Below, in pieces: positions 52,201 through 59,216 of a stretch of DNA of 64,000 nt. The notes under the pieces were generated by a model, which did no database searches, had not been told where the DNA came from, and worked only from the letters and a program-made list of their open reading frames with translations. Position 1 is the first letter of the stretch; every line of letters begins with the position of its first letter. The translations under genes and the position numbers were made by a program. The stretch is from NCBI RefSeq assembly GCF_019891545.1, contig NZ_JAHDIU010000005.1, positions 62,001 through 126,000 of the forward strand, given 5' to 3'. Source of the DNA: Flavobacterium coralii (GTDB lineage: Bacteria > Bacteroidota > Bacteroidia > Flavobacteriales > Flavobacteriaceae).

Positions 52201-54093
52201 TATCTTCAGGTTCGATACAATATCAATAAGCATTTCAAGGTCGGCAGTAATTTTATTTACTTCCTCCTGTAATGCCTTGCCTTCTGCAACCGTAGTTATG
52301 CTTTCAATTGCGCCTTTCTTTTCATCAACACGGGCGTGATACGGCTCCAGCGCCTTATCATCCATAAGGAACTGCACGCAGTTTTGCGATATTTTCTCCG
52401 TTTCCTCAACTATCTCGGCTTCCAGCGTGTTGATGAACTCCGAATCCACATACCGCACTTCACGCAGGCTTATAACCTCGCCACGCAATGAACGTAAAGC
52501 AGCTAAATCAGCTACATATACATCAATGTCATCCAGCGGCGAGCTTTTTATTTTTACAAACAGGCTTTCGGCTTTCTGGCGTACCTCATCCGTAAGTTTT
52601 TTTGCATTCTGTCTTAGCTGCACCACCTTTTCAAATTCGTCTATGGCGGCGTTGGCCGTTTTCTTTATTTCGGTAAGCGGCAGGTTCAGCTCAAAAGTTT
52701 CCTTGCTGTTTATCCAGTAATAACCATCGAGTATGTTCTGCGCCATGCGGGTAAGGTCGGCATACAAACCCTCGTAATCGTCATTTTTGTTCAGTAGCGT
52801 TATAATAGCCTGGCAATCCGCCATAGCTTTCACAATATCCTTATTGCCTATTTTGTAGATGTAGCTGTCTTTATGCGGCGACGGCATAAAATCGCCTTTT
52901 ACAAACGGCGTTTGCCATATCTGCACCAAATGGTTCTTTGTAGCCTCATCCTCCGCGCGGAAGTAACACAGTTCACCATTCTTTAAAATGGTAAAGCCGT
53001 TACATACTATGGGTGTGGTTACCTCTCGGGTAATAAGATTGTACTGCATCAGCACATACTGCCCGAATTTTTCTTCATAGAACACATACATAAAGTCTTC
53101 GCCGTTTGGCGACGCTATGCGTTCCTGGAACATTAGGTTCTGCAGGCTGTTTTCATACATCTTATACTCCCCTGTTTGCAGGTAATAGCCGTTAGAAAAA
53201 ATTAGCCCGTGGTCGTCCGGCAGCAGTATTGCCGAAGTTTCAAGACTATCTATCTTGCGGACTTCCTGCAGCTTGTGGTTGTATATAAAGTAGCGCGGCT
53301 CTTCCTGAAACGGTTTTATGCGAAGTGCGATAAGGTTACCCAGGTCGGCATACTGAAAGTTACCATCGTCCAGTGTCTGGTCCGGGTGCGATACCTCCTC
53401 GTCATAAATACCTTTACCAACCGTGGTGTTATCCTCAATCTTAATGGTGAGGGTGCCACCAACAGTTTCTACAAACACCTTGTCGAGTATCGACACATGC
53501 GGGTGCTTGCCATAACGCTGCATATCGCGGGTGGTTTCCTGCAAGCGGAAATCGTGCTGGCGCGGGAATTTGTATTCGTGGTCGCTGCGGTTATCTATAT
53601 AAGTAAGCGTGTTGTCCTTAATCAGCCACTTAAAGGTCTTTATGTCGCTAAGGCGGTCGCTTATCTGGAACACCATGTGCAGGTAGTTGCCGGCAATAAA
53701 GAATTTACGGAAACTGGTATCCCTGTAGTATTTATAAAGGTTGAAGAAATCGGAATGGAAGGTTTCGTCATTTATAAACTCAAGCCCTTCTTCACGAAAT
53801 TCTTCATTTTCATATATATAGATGCTGAAAACATCTTCCGCCTTAATATCGGTACGCAGCCCAAAGTGCACGTTATAGCCCAGTATGCACCTTTCACCTA
53901 TCGACACAATATCGGCAGGGATGCAGTTGTTTTGGGTAATAATGCGGTTATTGGCTATGAGTTTGGTTTCTATACTGCCAAAAACTTCCTTACGGGCTTC
54001 ATTAAGCTTTTGCAGCCTGCCCAAAAGGTCGTTTTTCTGGGTTTGCAAACGCCCCTGTATAATCTCATAGGTACCGCCTTCCAGTGTACTCAT
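49240..54093 (-). CDS. Giant coiled-coil AAA+ ATPase (DUF3686-type 'DNA repair ATPase')
   Basis: This 1617-aa cytoplasmic protein has an N-terminal beta-rich DUF3686-type region (about 1-440; repeated strand-loop units such as YADLGNLIALRIKPFQEEPRYFIYNHKL). A long alpha/coiled-coil region (about 440-950) and a helical region lead to a MoxR-like AAA+ module at about 1235-1450. Walker A is SPPGYGKTT with K1264, followed by Walker B NVMLYLDDIQH and a sensor segment VVMAGNPYTETG. Database names call such proteins DNA repair ATPases, but repair is not demonstrated by the sequence. It is the last gene of the PspA-flotillin operon, 139 nt after the flotillin gene, so a membrane-remodelling role is plausible. 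Confidence 0.82.
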   Translation of the reverse strand: MSTLEGGTYEIIQGRLQTQKNDLLGRLQKLNEARKEVFGSIETKLIANNRIITQNNCIPADIVSIGERCILGYNVHFGLRTDIKAEDVFSIYIYENEEFREEGLEFINDETFHSDFFNLYKYYRDTSFRKFFIAGNYLHMVFQISDRLSDIKTFKWLIKDNTLTYIDNRSDHEYKFPRQHDFRLQETTRDMQRYGKHPHVSILDKVFVETVGGTLTIKIEDNTTVGKGIYDEEVSHPDQTLDDGNFQYADLGNLIALRIKPFQEEPRYFIYNHKLQEVRKIDSLETSAILLPDDHGLIFSNGYYLQTGEYKMYENSLQNLMFQERIASPNGEDFMYVFYEEKFGQYVLMQYNLITREVTTPIVCNGFTILKNGELCYFRAEDEATKNHLVQIWQTPFVKGDFMPSPHKDSYIYKIGNKDIVKAMADCQAIITLLNKNDDYEGLYADLTRMAQNILDGYYWINSKETFELNLPLTEIKKTANAAIDEFEKVVQLRQNAKKLTDEVRQKAESLFVKIKSSPLDDIDVYVADLAALRSLRGEVISLREVRYVDSEFINTLEAEIVEETEKISQNCVQFLMDDKALEPYHARVDEKKGAIESITTVAEGKALQEEVNKITADLEMLIDIVSNLKIEDTSKSTQIINNISLIFATLNRVKADIKNKITSLGSKEAKADFAAQVKLIDQSIVNALDRAVTPEKADELLNKISVQLEDLETRFADYEEFTGSVMEKREEVYSAFEARKNALIEARNKKAVAIETASGRILKNVAAKALTFNSVDEINGYFASDLMIGKLRDLVQQLHELEDTGKAEAIETELKSAREDALRKLKDKQELYEDGENIIRLGKHKFAVNKQPLDLTIVYKDGSLQYHLTGTDFYQDIKDSTLLSSQKYWNQELVSENEHIYRSAFLAYKIFRNQNPQQLFEMEDSALQALVSEETSKNYTEGYVKGVHDADAFKILKVLAAKHHNLGLLRYAPATRALAQFFWYGMEDEARTKLNKKIKASGAVLSVFPNSREFEYVIDDIAQRLQAFINETAFGRAFTEDVAQAAHYLFEELKDDDAFTLSHKAAQLTENFLKMLESKNASVSFRHNIDNAPDKESGVLLAAQWVASYLNETGQQQFLNYLYEVTALLLYRHESAEKVVAIEPSEEIKELAGSHPTVIDGNYSFHYHEFIRLLSQYFEEEVPAFEKFRAERHRIGQEMKEQLRLNEFMPKVLTSFVRNKLIDQVYLPLFGDNLAKQLGTAGENRRTDRSGMLLLVSPPGYGKTTLMEYIANRLGLVFMKINGPAIGHDITSVDPSSATNAAAREELKKLNLALEMGNNVMLYLDDIQHCSPEFLQKFISLADGTRKIEGVYNGQPKTYDMKSKKFCVVMAGNPYTETGEKFRIPDMLANRADIYNLGDVIGNKADLFELSLIENALTANPVLAGLMAKNADDLYPLIQMAETGQRDGADLKGNHSKQEIETYVALLDKIIKVRNVVLKANAAYIASAAMEDAYRTEPPFRLQGSYRDMNKLVAKIVPVMNDEEVDTLLLSHYRNETQTLTSAAEANLLKYKEMTNSLNEDEKARWASIKETFVKNNKLKGFGDRNEMALMLSQVAEFTEHLEGIKDILKKGIEQK

Positions 54094-54176
54094 GTTTATT
54101 TTTAATTAAAGTTAAAAGGTTTGAAGCAGCAGTAACTATATGCTTAACAAACTTTTATGCGGTAATAAGGAAAAGT

Positions 54177-54204
54177 AACCTCCGGCACCATGGGGCGCCG
54201 AAGG
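54177..54204 (-). other. GC-rich hairpin between flotillin and ATPase genes
   Basis: The minus strand reads CCTTCGGCGCCCCATGG then TGCCGGAGG, an imperfect 10-bp stem in otherwise AT-rich spacer DNA. There is no U-tract, so mRNA processing or attenuation is likelier than full termination. The rest of the gap (54094-54232) holds nothing I can assign. Confidence 0.35.
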
Positions 54205-54232
54205 CATTATTTAAAAAAATCAACTAAACTGC

Positions 54233-56293
54233 CTATCCCAGCTTTTTATCCGATAGGCCCATGCTTTTGGCCATCAGCATCAGGTTAGAGAACAGGCCTT
54301 TCTCGCCCGAGTCGTCACTGCGTTTTTGCAGCTCCATCAATAATCCGGCAACGGTAAGGTTCTTAATGTCCTCGCTTGAAATGCCATATTTATCAGCAAA
54401 ACCCTTTATACGGTCCAGCAGGTTTTCCCTGCTTTCGCCGCCCTCGCCAAGAATGGCATCTTTTATCTCGCTGATGTTCTCGCTGTGGTTTACCAGCCTG
54501 TCAAAGCCTTTAGCGCGGGTAATCTGGTTCACGATCTGGTCAAAGAACATCGTTTCGCCACCCACAATATCAATCTTGGCAGCCTTAAGCGCTTCGCCTA
54601 TAACATTGGCTTGTGCATCGGCTATATCCTTCTGTATGTTGATGTGGGCAAGATCTACCTGTAGCTCTTTGTTAAGCCTTAGCTTGAACTCTTCGTGCTC
54701 TTTACCTACACCGTCAAGCTTTTTCATCGCTTCGGCTTTTTCTTCTATGCCGCTTGCTTCTGCCATTGCTTTTTCTTTAATAACAGTAGCTTCAGAAAGT
54801 CCAAGTTCCCTTTCGGCTTCGGCTTTTGCCTTAAGGCCTGCGGCCTCGGCAAGCGCCTTCTTCTCAATAACAAGGGCATCAACAATACCCTGCCTTTCGT
54901 TAGCATCGGCTTTGGCGTGCATTACCTGCGCTTCAGAAAGTCCGAATGTAGCATCTTCCTTCGCTTTGGCTTCGGCAAGTATTTTGCGGGCTTCGGCTTC
55001 TTTTTCGCTGGCAGCCATCCTTGCGGCAGCCTCTATGTTAATCTCTTCGGCTTTTTGCTTGGCGGCTTCTTTCTCTGCCTCGGCAGCCTTAAGACGCTTA
55101 ATGTACAGCTCTTCACTTTCTTTTTCAGCAAGGGTAACCGCTACTTTTTTCTTCCTCTCGGCATCCTTAAATGCCTCGATATCCTTAACGCTTTCCTGCT
55201 CTGTAACCACTCCTTTTTCGAGCATTACCCTGTCGCGGATAACATTTTGTATGTTTTTGCGCTCAACCTCAACCGCCTTGTCTTTTTCAATCTGGGCAAG
55301 GGTAACAATACGCTCCCTCTCGGTTTGCTCTAATGCGCGGTCTTTTTCTACCCTTTCGGTTTCTACGGCGGCGGTACGCTCTTTGTTCTTGGCGGCTACA
55401 ATAACCAGCCTGTCTTTATTTTCTTCTGCAACAAGCACTTTTTCAGCCGTGTTGATTCGGGCTGTTTCACTCTTAAGCCTTTCTTCTTCGTTTACTTTTG
55501 CTATCTCGGCTTCCTCACGGGCTTTGATGTTCGCAATTTCACGTTTTTGTATCTCTTCCTTCTCGGCAAGCTGGCGGTCTAACGCCAAGATAGCCTCACG
55601 TGCCTCAACGTCCTGCTTGCGGATGGTTTTCTCTTCATCCCTACGGATAAGGTTCGATTTTATGTTTTGTGCCGCTGTAAGCTCTGTAATCTTCTTAATA
55701 CCTTCAGAGTCAAGAATGTTATCGGTCTTAAGGTGGCTTAATGAAGTCTGCTCCAGGTCGTCTATAGCACAGTCATCCAGTATATACCCGTTAAGGTCGG
55801 TACCGATGATAGAGATAATCTCTTCGCGGAACTCGCTGCGCGCTTCGTATAATTCGATAAAGTCGAACTTCTTACCTACTGTTTTAAGTGCTTCAGAAAA
55901 TTTAGCATCAAACAGGTTGCGAAGTACTTCTATTTCGCTGGCCCTTTCGCAGCCAATGGTTTGTGCCACATTGATAATATCGGCAGCCGATTTGTTTATC
56001 TTGATAAAGAAGGTAACCTTAATATCGGCACGGATGTTATCTTTACAGATAAGCCCGTTTACGCCGGTGCGCTCTACTTCGAGCTTTTTTACAGAGATAT
56101 CCATTATCTCCATTTTGTGCAGTACCGGCACTACAAGCCCGGCATTAAAAAATACCTTGGTACCGCCTGCGCCTGTGCGCACAAGAACTTTGCCCTGTAT
56201 GGTTTTCTTATACATAGAGATAACCCATACCAAAAGGCCGATAACCACAATGATAATGGCTATCATAGTAATTAACAGAGTGTTTCCTAACAT
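54233..56293 (-). CDS. Flotillin/SPFH-domain membrane scaffold (YqiK-like)
   Basis: This 686-aa protein has one N-terminal TM helix (LLITMIAIIIVVIGLLVWVISMY), an SPFH/band 7 domain (about 35-215; GKVLVRTGAGGTKVFFNAGLVVPVLHKMEIMDIS is the flotillin opening), and a very long Glu/Lys/Ala-rich coiled coil (about 215-560). A globular C-terminal region (about 560-686) has GGETMFFDQIVNQI. Flotillins form membrane scaffolds. The coiled coil's codon bias produces a 680-codon serine-rich open frame on the opposite strand, which is not a gene. Its place between an NfeD/YqiJ-like gene and an AAA+ ATPase fits the E. coli yqiJ-yqiK pair. Confidence 0.88.
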   Translation of the reverse strand: MLGNTLLITMIAIIIVVIGLLVWVISMYKKTIQGKVLVRTGAGGTKVFFNAGLVVPVLHKMEIMDISVKKLEVERTGVNGLICKDNIRADIKVTFFIKINKSAADIINVAQTIGCERASEIEVLRNLFDAKFSEALKTVGKKFDFIELYEARSEFREEIISIIGTDLNGYILDDCAIDDLEQTSLSHLKTDNILDSEGIKKITELTAAQNIKSNLIRRDEEKTIRKQDVEAREAILALDRQLAEKEEIQKREIANIKAREEAEIAKVNEEERLKSETARINTAEKVLVAEENKDRLVIVAAKNKERTAAVETERVEKDRALEQTERERIVTLAQIEKDKAVEVERKNIQNVIRDRVMLEKGVVTEQESVKDIEAFKDAERKKKVAVTLAEKESEELYIKRLKAAEAEKEAAKQKAEEINIEAAARMAASEKEAEARKILAEAKAKEDATFGLSEAQVMHAKADANERQGIVDALVIEKKALAEAAGLKAKAEAERELGLSEATVIKEKAMAEASGIEEKAEAMKKLDGVGKEHEEFKLRLNKELQVDLAHINIQKDIADAQANVIGEALKAAKIDIVGGETMFFDQIVNQITRAKGFDRLVNHSENISEIKDAILGEGGESRENLLDRIKGFADKYGISSEDIKNLTVAGLLMELQKRSDDSGEKGLFSNLMLMAKSMGLSDKKLG

Positions 56294-56319
56294 TGTAATT
56301 TAGTGTTTAATTGATTGGT

Positions 56320-56394
56320 TTATAAAATAAATTCAAGAACAGATGTTATCAGGCCTATTAGTGCCCTGATAAGCGTGGTAAAAAAATATATCAT
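56320..56394 (-). CDS. Candidate 24-residue hydrophobic peptide between yqiJ-like and flotillin genes
   Basis: A 25-codon frame starts at ATG 56394 and ends TAA at 56322-56320 in the 136-bp gap. The peptide begins MIYFFTTLIRALIGLITSVL and ends EFIL: one amphipathic or transmembrane helix with a single Arg and Glu. There is no Shine-Dalgarno, as elsewhere in this genome. The region also holds a weak palindrome (TTATCAGG/CCTGATAA, 56346-56371), so RNA structure is an alternative. Evidence is the frame, composition and position only. Confidence 0.35.
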   Translation of the reverse strand: MIYFFTTLIRALIGLITSVLEFIL

Positions 56395-56429
56395 GGTTGT
56401 TGGATGTTATGATGGTTATGCAGTTTAAA

Positions 56430-57083
56430 TCAATAGTCAAACTTTTCTACAAGGTAATACCTCCTGTCGTCGCTTTCGCGCACTATTACAGCCTGCTGCC
56501 CTGCGGCAATATCCTCTTCTGTATTGCTTCTGGCATACAGCTTCATAGGGTCGCCGTTAACGGTTAACTCTATCATGCCTGTTTTTTGCGGCCCTACTGT
56601 TGACACCACACTACACCTGCGCCCTAAAAAATCTATTTCGGGCTCACCTTTGTGGTTTACCTGCCTGTACAGGTAACCCAGCGGCTTTGCCAGCAGCTTT
56701 ACAAAGAAAAGGCTCAGCAACAGGTTGGGTATTATCAGCAGGAAGCCCAGCAGGGTGCTCTCTATACCCAGGTAATAGGTAATGTTTACACCTATAAGCC
56801 ACATGCTGAAGAACATAATGGTAACAATAAACATCAGGGGCAGCTCATCAAAGTTAAAGTACTCCAGTACCTTCATAAAACTGCTGCCTTCTGTAGCGCC
56901 TTCGCTGCTGGTGGGGTCGGCATCAAAATCAGCATCAATATCAGCCGAGTCAAAGTCTATGCTGAAATGGTCGGGGTCAAGGCCGGCAATAATTACCAAT
57001 ATCCAATATATCACCATAACGATAGACATTATGGTAAAAAAGGCATTTACGGGCGAAAAAGAAATTTCTATTAATTCCTTCAT
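56430..57083 (-). CDS. YqiJ-like membrane protein with C-terminal OB-fold (NfeD-related, DUF1449)
   Basis: This 217-aa protein has TM helices at about 12-35 (NAFFTIMSIVMVIYWILVIIAGL), 80-105 (PLMFIVTIMFFSMWLIGVNIT) and 107-128. An acidic periplasmic or lumenal loop (IDFDSADIDADFDADP) lies between TM1 and TM2. The C-terminal ~75 residues (about 145-217; GRRCSVVSTVGPQKTGMIELTVNGDPMKLYARS) form an OB-fold like that of NfeD and YqiJ, which partner with SPFH proteins. The gene sits next to the flotillin gene as yqiJ does next to yqiK in E. coli. Known: NfeD/YqiJ-SPFH pairing. Inferred: the pair works with PspA and the ATPase here. Confidence 0.82.
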   Translation of the reverse strand: MKELIEISFSPVNAFFTIMSIVMVIYWILVIIAGLDPDHFSIDFDSADIDADFDADPTSSEGATEGSSFMKVLEYFNFDELPLMFIVTIMFFSMWLIGVNITYYLGIESTLLGFLLIIPNLLLSLFFVKLLAKPLGYLYRQVNHKGEPEIDFLGRRCSVVSTVGPQKTGMIELTVNGDPMKLYARSNTEEDIAAGQQAVIVRESDDRRYYLVEKFDY

Positions 57084-57095
57084 TGGGTTTGTTTG

Positions 57096-57812
57096 TTACT
57101 CGTTCTTTTCGCCGCCGATGCCCATTTGCGCCTTTAGCTTTTCAAGCTCGCTCACCGCTTTGGATTTTTTTACATCAACAGCATTATCTATCTCTGCATC
57201 TATAGATTTAGATGCACCGGCAATTTCGCCATAAGCTTCGGCAAGGGCTTCTTCCTGCAACACCTTTTCCTTCATGCGCTCCAGTAAAGAAATAGTTCCG
57301 TTACTGTCTATCTTTGCCATCTGCTTGTTCAGGTTCTTAGTGGCATCGGCCACCTTAACACGGCTGCGCAGTATTTTAAGCTCGTTCTCCCATTTATTTA
57401 TGTTCTGCTTAATGGTCTGCACGTTGGCTTCCATCTGCAGTACATTATGGTCAAACTTCTCTTTATCGGTTTCTGCCCGCTTTTGGTGTACTAACGACTC
57501 TTCTTTCTTAACAAGCGCTTCGGTAGCCAAACGGTCTGCCTCCTCCGGCTCTATGCCGCCTTTCTGGGCTTTTTTGAGTATCAGCATGGCTTTTTCACTG
57601 TAATCTTCAGCTTTGTTACCATACTCTTCCACCTCATTCTTGGCACGTATGCTCATTGCCTTAACCTGTGCAAGCGCCTCAAGGCTCTTGTCAAGGTCGT
57701 CTTTCATATCCCTTATGCCCTGCTCGGTCATTTTTATCGGGTCTTCCATCCCGTCTATCGCATGGTGCACTTCGGCCTGCCCAATTTTGAATAATCTTCT
57801 TAAAAATCTCAT
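57096..57812 (-). CDS. PspA/IM30-family (ESCRT-III-like) membrane-remodelling protein
   Basis: This 238-aa protein is almost entirely helical. The N-terminus MRFLRRLFKIGQAEVHHAIDGMEDPIKMTEQGIRDM is an amphipathic membrane-binding helix followed by the PspA signature (..DP...Q.IRDM). Long coiled-coil helices follow (about 30-150 and 170-235). PspA/Vipp1 are bacterial ESCRT-III homologues that bind stressed inner membranes. It is the second gene of the operon, 4 nt after the first gene and 12 nt before the yqiJ-like gene. No pspBC or pspF is present; control is more likely through the divergent Xre protein. Confidence 0.9.
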   Translation of the reverse strand: MRFLRRLFKIGQAEVHHAIDGMEDPIKMTEQGIRDMKDDLDKSLEALAQVKAMSIRAKNEVEEYGNKAEDYSEKAMLILKKAQKGGIEPEEADRLATEALVKKEESLVHQKRAETDKEKFDHNVLQMEANVQTIKQNINKWENELKILRSRVKVADATKNLNKQMAKIDSNGTISLLERMKEKVLQEEALAEAYGEIAGASKSIDAEIDNAVDVKKSKAVSELEKLKAQMGIGGEKNE

Positions 57813-57816
57813 CGCA

Positions 57817-58212
57817 TTAATTTTTTGAAAAGTTAATAATCTGTTCCGAATACTCGCTTAGCAGCAGGCTCAGCGAATTTAACGTTGCCCCAAACTCGTT
57901 CTGGTCTAAATTTTCGAGTTGAAGCGAGTCCCTGAAAATTACTTTTCTGCCTGTATCATCAAGCACAAACGCCCCGTGAATAATATCGCGGTTCTTTTGG
58001 AGCAGCTCCTTAAACACCGGGTAAGCATCCGGCTTTACCTCAAACAGGAACTGTTCGAAAATAACAATTGGGTATGCCACACAGATAATAAGGTTAACTA
58101 TACCCTCCTGCTCGTTGCTGACCATGAAAACGCATTCGCTCTTGTTTTCATATTTAATTTCCAGCTGAAGCTCATTCAGGTAATTCTTTACCACTCCGAA
58201 ATAGTCTTTCAT
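57817..58212 (-). CDS. YbjN/Tir-chaperone-like small protein (PspA-associated)
   Basis: This 131-aa soluble acidic protein has the alpha/beta profile of the type III secretion chaperone-like (YbjN) fold: helix at 1-15, strands IKYENKSECVFMVSN and IVNLIICVAYPIVIF, helix AYPVFKELLQKNR, strands IIHGAFVLDDTGRKVIFRDSL and a C-terminal helix. Small proteins of this type (for example DUF2170/YjfI) accompany PspA homologues in E. coli yjfIJ. It is the first gene of the operon, and a Bacteroidota promoter lies upstream (58367-58396). The role is unknown; a chaperone or adaptor for PspA is inferred. Confidence 0.7.
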   Translation of the reverse strand: MKDYFGVVKNYLNELQLEIKYENKSECVFMVSNEQEGIVNLIICVAYPIVIFEQFLFEVKPDAYPVFKELLQKNRDIIHGAFVLDDTGRKVIFRDSLQLENLDQNEFGATLNSLSLLLSEYSEQIINFSKN

Positions 58213-58320
58213 GTTACAGTAATTAAATAATTTTATAAAACTCGCTTTTTTTTCGTGTGTTCACAAATATTGTTTTAAGTAGTTTTTAACAACATACTAC
58301 TCAAATAATCTTCGCAACAC

Positions 58321-58366
58321 GCTCATCATATTAGCAATATTTGTATATTTGCTCATATTGTTAGCA
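58321..58366. promoter_or_regulatory. Direct-repeat operator candidate in the divergent psp/Xre region
   Basis: GCTCAT-N4-TTAGCA occurs twice, at 58321-58336 and 58351-58366, exactly 30 bp apart, which places the copies on one face of the helix. A third TTAGCA is at 58403-58408. The repeats flank the plus-strand -7 box and overlap the expected start of the minus-strand operon, as expected for an autoregulator controlling both sides. The Xre protein at 58423 is the obvious candidate. Confidence 0.5.
58344..58351 (+). promoter_or_regulatory. Candidate -7 box TATATTTG for the Xre gene
   Basis: An exact TAnnTTTG match 71 nt upstream of ATG 58423, embedded between the two GCTCAT-N4-TTAGCA repeats. 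No TTG at the right spacing. Confidence 0.4.
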
Positions 58367-58396
58367 CAAAGTTATATAATTTATTCTACATTGCAA
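58367..58396 (-). promoter_or_regulatory. Promoter of the PspA-flotillin-AAA operon (TTG-N19-TAACTTTG)
   Basis: On the minus strand TTG (58396-58394), 19 nt spacer and TAACTTTG (58374-58367) match the Bacteroidota consensus. The -7 box abuts a TTAGCA repeat at 58361-58366. The leader to the start at 58212 would be about 150 nt. Confidence 0.6.
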
Positions 58397-58422
58397 ATAT
58401 TATTAGCAAAATATTTTAGGTT

Positions 58423-59181
58423 ATGTTCGGAAAGAATTTAAAAAAAATACGCAGCGTTCACGGTATGAGCCAGCAGGAATTTGCAGAACTATTTGATTTA
58501 AAGCGTGGTACGCTTGGCGCTTATGAAGAAGACCGCAGTAATCCAAAGCTGGAAACGGTAATGAAAATTGCTAAACATTTTAGCATAGGTGTAGAAGACC
58601 TGCTCACTAAAGAGCTTACCGTGAATAAATTACTACGCTTTAACGAAGCCATAACCACAGGAGATGCGGCAGAACAAGATACTGCATTTAAAGGCATTCC
58701 CTGTATTATTGAAGGAAAGGCAGCAGAATTTATAGCAATTTACACTAATACTAATAATATTAGCAAAACGAAATTGCCTCTTGTTTGCCTGCCTAATGTA
58801 GAAGGCGACGATAAAATAGCACTGGTTGTAGATGACTTAACTATGTCGGGCGGGGCTTCCGGTTTTTTACCAAAAGATATGGTTATAGGGCAAAATATTG
58901 ATTTAAAAGACATAGCATCAACCAACAGGGAACTTGTAATAGCACTAACCGAAACAGCACTGCTGCTGCGTAAAATGAGTTATCAGGGCGACAAGGTAGT
59001 GCTTAAGGCCAACCACCCGGGGGTAGAACCTGTAGCACTGGACACAACAGAAGTTAAGGGCATCTGGAGAGTAGTACATGTTTTTAGGTACACCATGCCT
59101 ACCGGCGAAAATGAACTGGAACAACGACTTGCCCAGCTTGAAAATACAATTGCTGCTTTACGCCAAAGGCCGGGATGGTAA
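58423..59181 (+). CDS. Xre-family regulator with LexA/S24-like C-terminal domain
   Basis: This 252-aa DNA-binding protein has an N-terminal HTH at about 1-65 (NLKKIRSVHGMSQQEFAELFDLKRGTLGAYEEDRSNPKLETVMKIAKHF). The C-terminal domain at about 90-225 resembles the S24/LexA beta fold (VDDLTMSGGASGFLPKDMVIGQNIDL, KVVLKANHPGVEPVALDTTEVKGIWRVVHVFRY), but it lacks the GDSM serine motif, so self-cleavage is unlikely. A short coiled coil closes the protein (ELEQRLAQLENTIAALRQ). It is divergent from the PspA operon and shares its promoter region, which suggests that it is the operon's regulator. Confidence 0.85.
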   Translation: MFGKNLKKIRSVHGMSQQEFAELFDLKRGTLGAYEEDRSNPKLETVMKIAKHFSIGVEDLLTKELTVNKLLRFNEAITTGDAAEQDTAFKGIPCIIEGKAAEFIAIYTNTNNISKTKLPLVCLPNVEGDDKIALVVDDLTMSGGASGFLPKDMVIGQNIDLKDIASTNRELVIALTETALLLRKMSYQGDKVVLKANHPGVEPVALDTTEVKGIWRVVHVFRYTMPTGENELEQRLAQLENTIAALRQRPGW

Positions 59182-59216
59182 AAATGATAATAGCTGATAT
59201 ATTAACTTCAATTTAG

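Noticed and set aside
53209-54105. 298-codon plus-strand frame opposite the giant ATPase
   Set aside because: Antisense shadow of the ATPase N-terminal region with no recognisable domain or promoter.
54261-56303. 680-codon serine-rich open frame on the plus strand
   Set aside because: It is the antisense of the flotillin coiled coil; Glu/Lys/Ala codons read backwards give Ser/Leu/Phe codons and few stops. The minus-strand protein has clear domains and this one has none.
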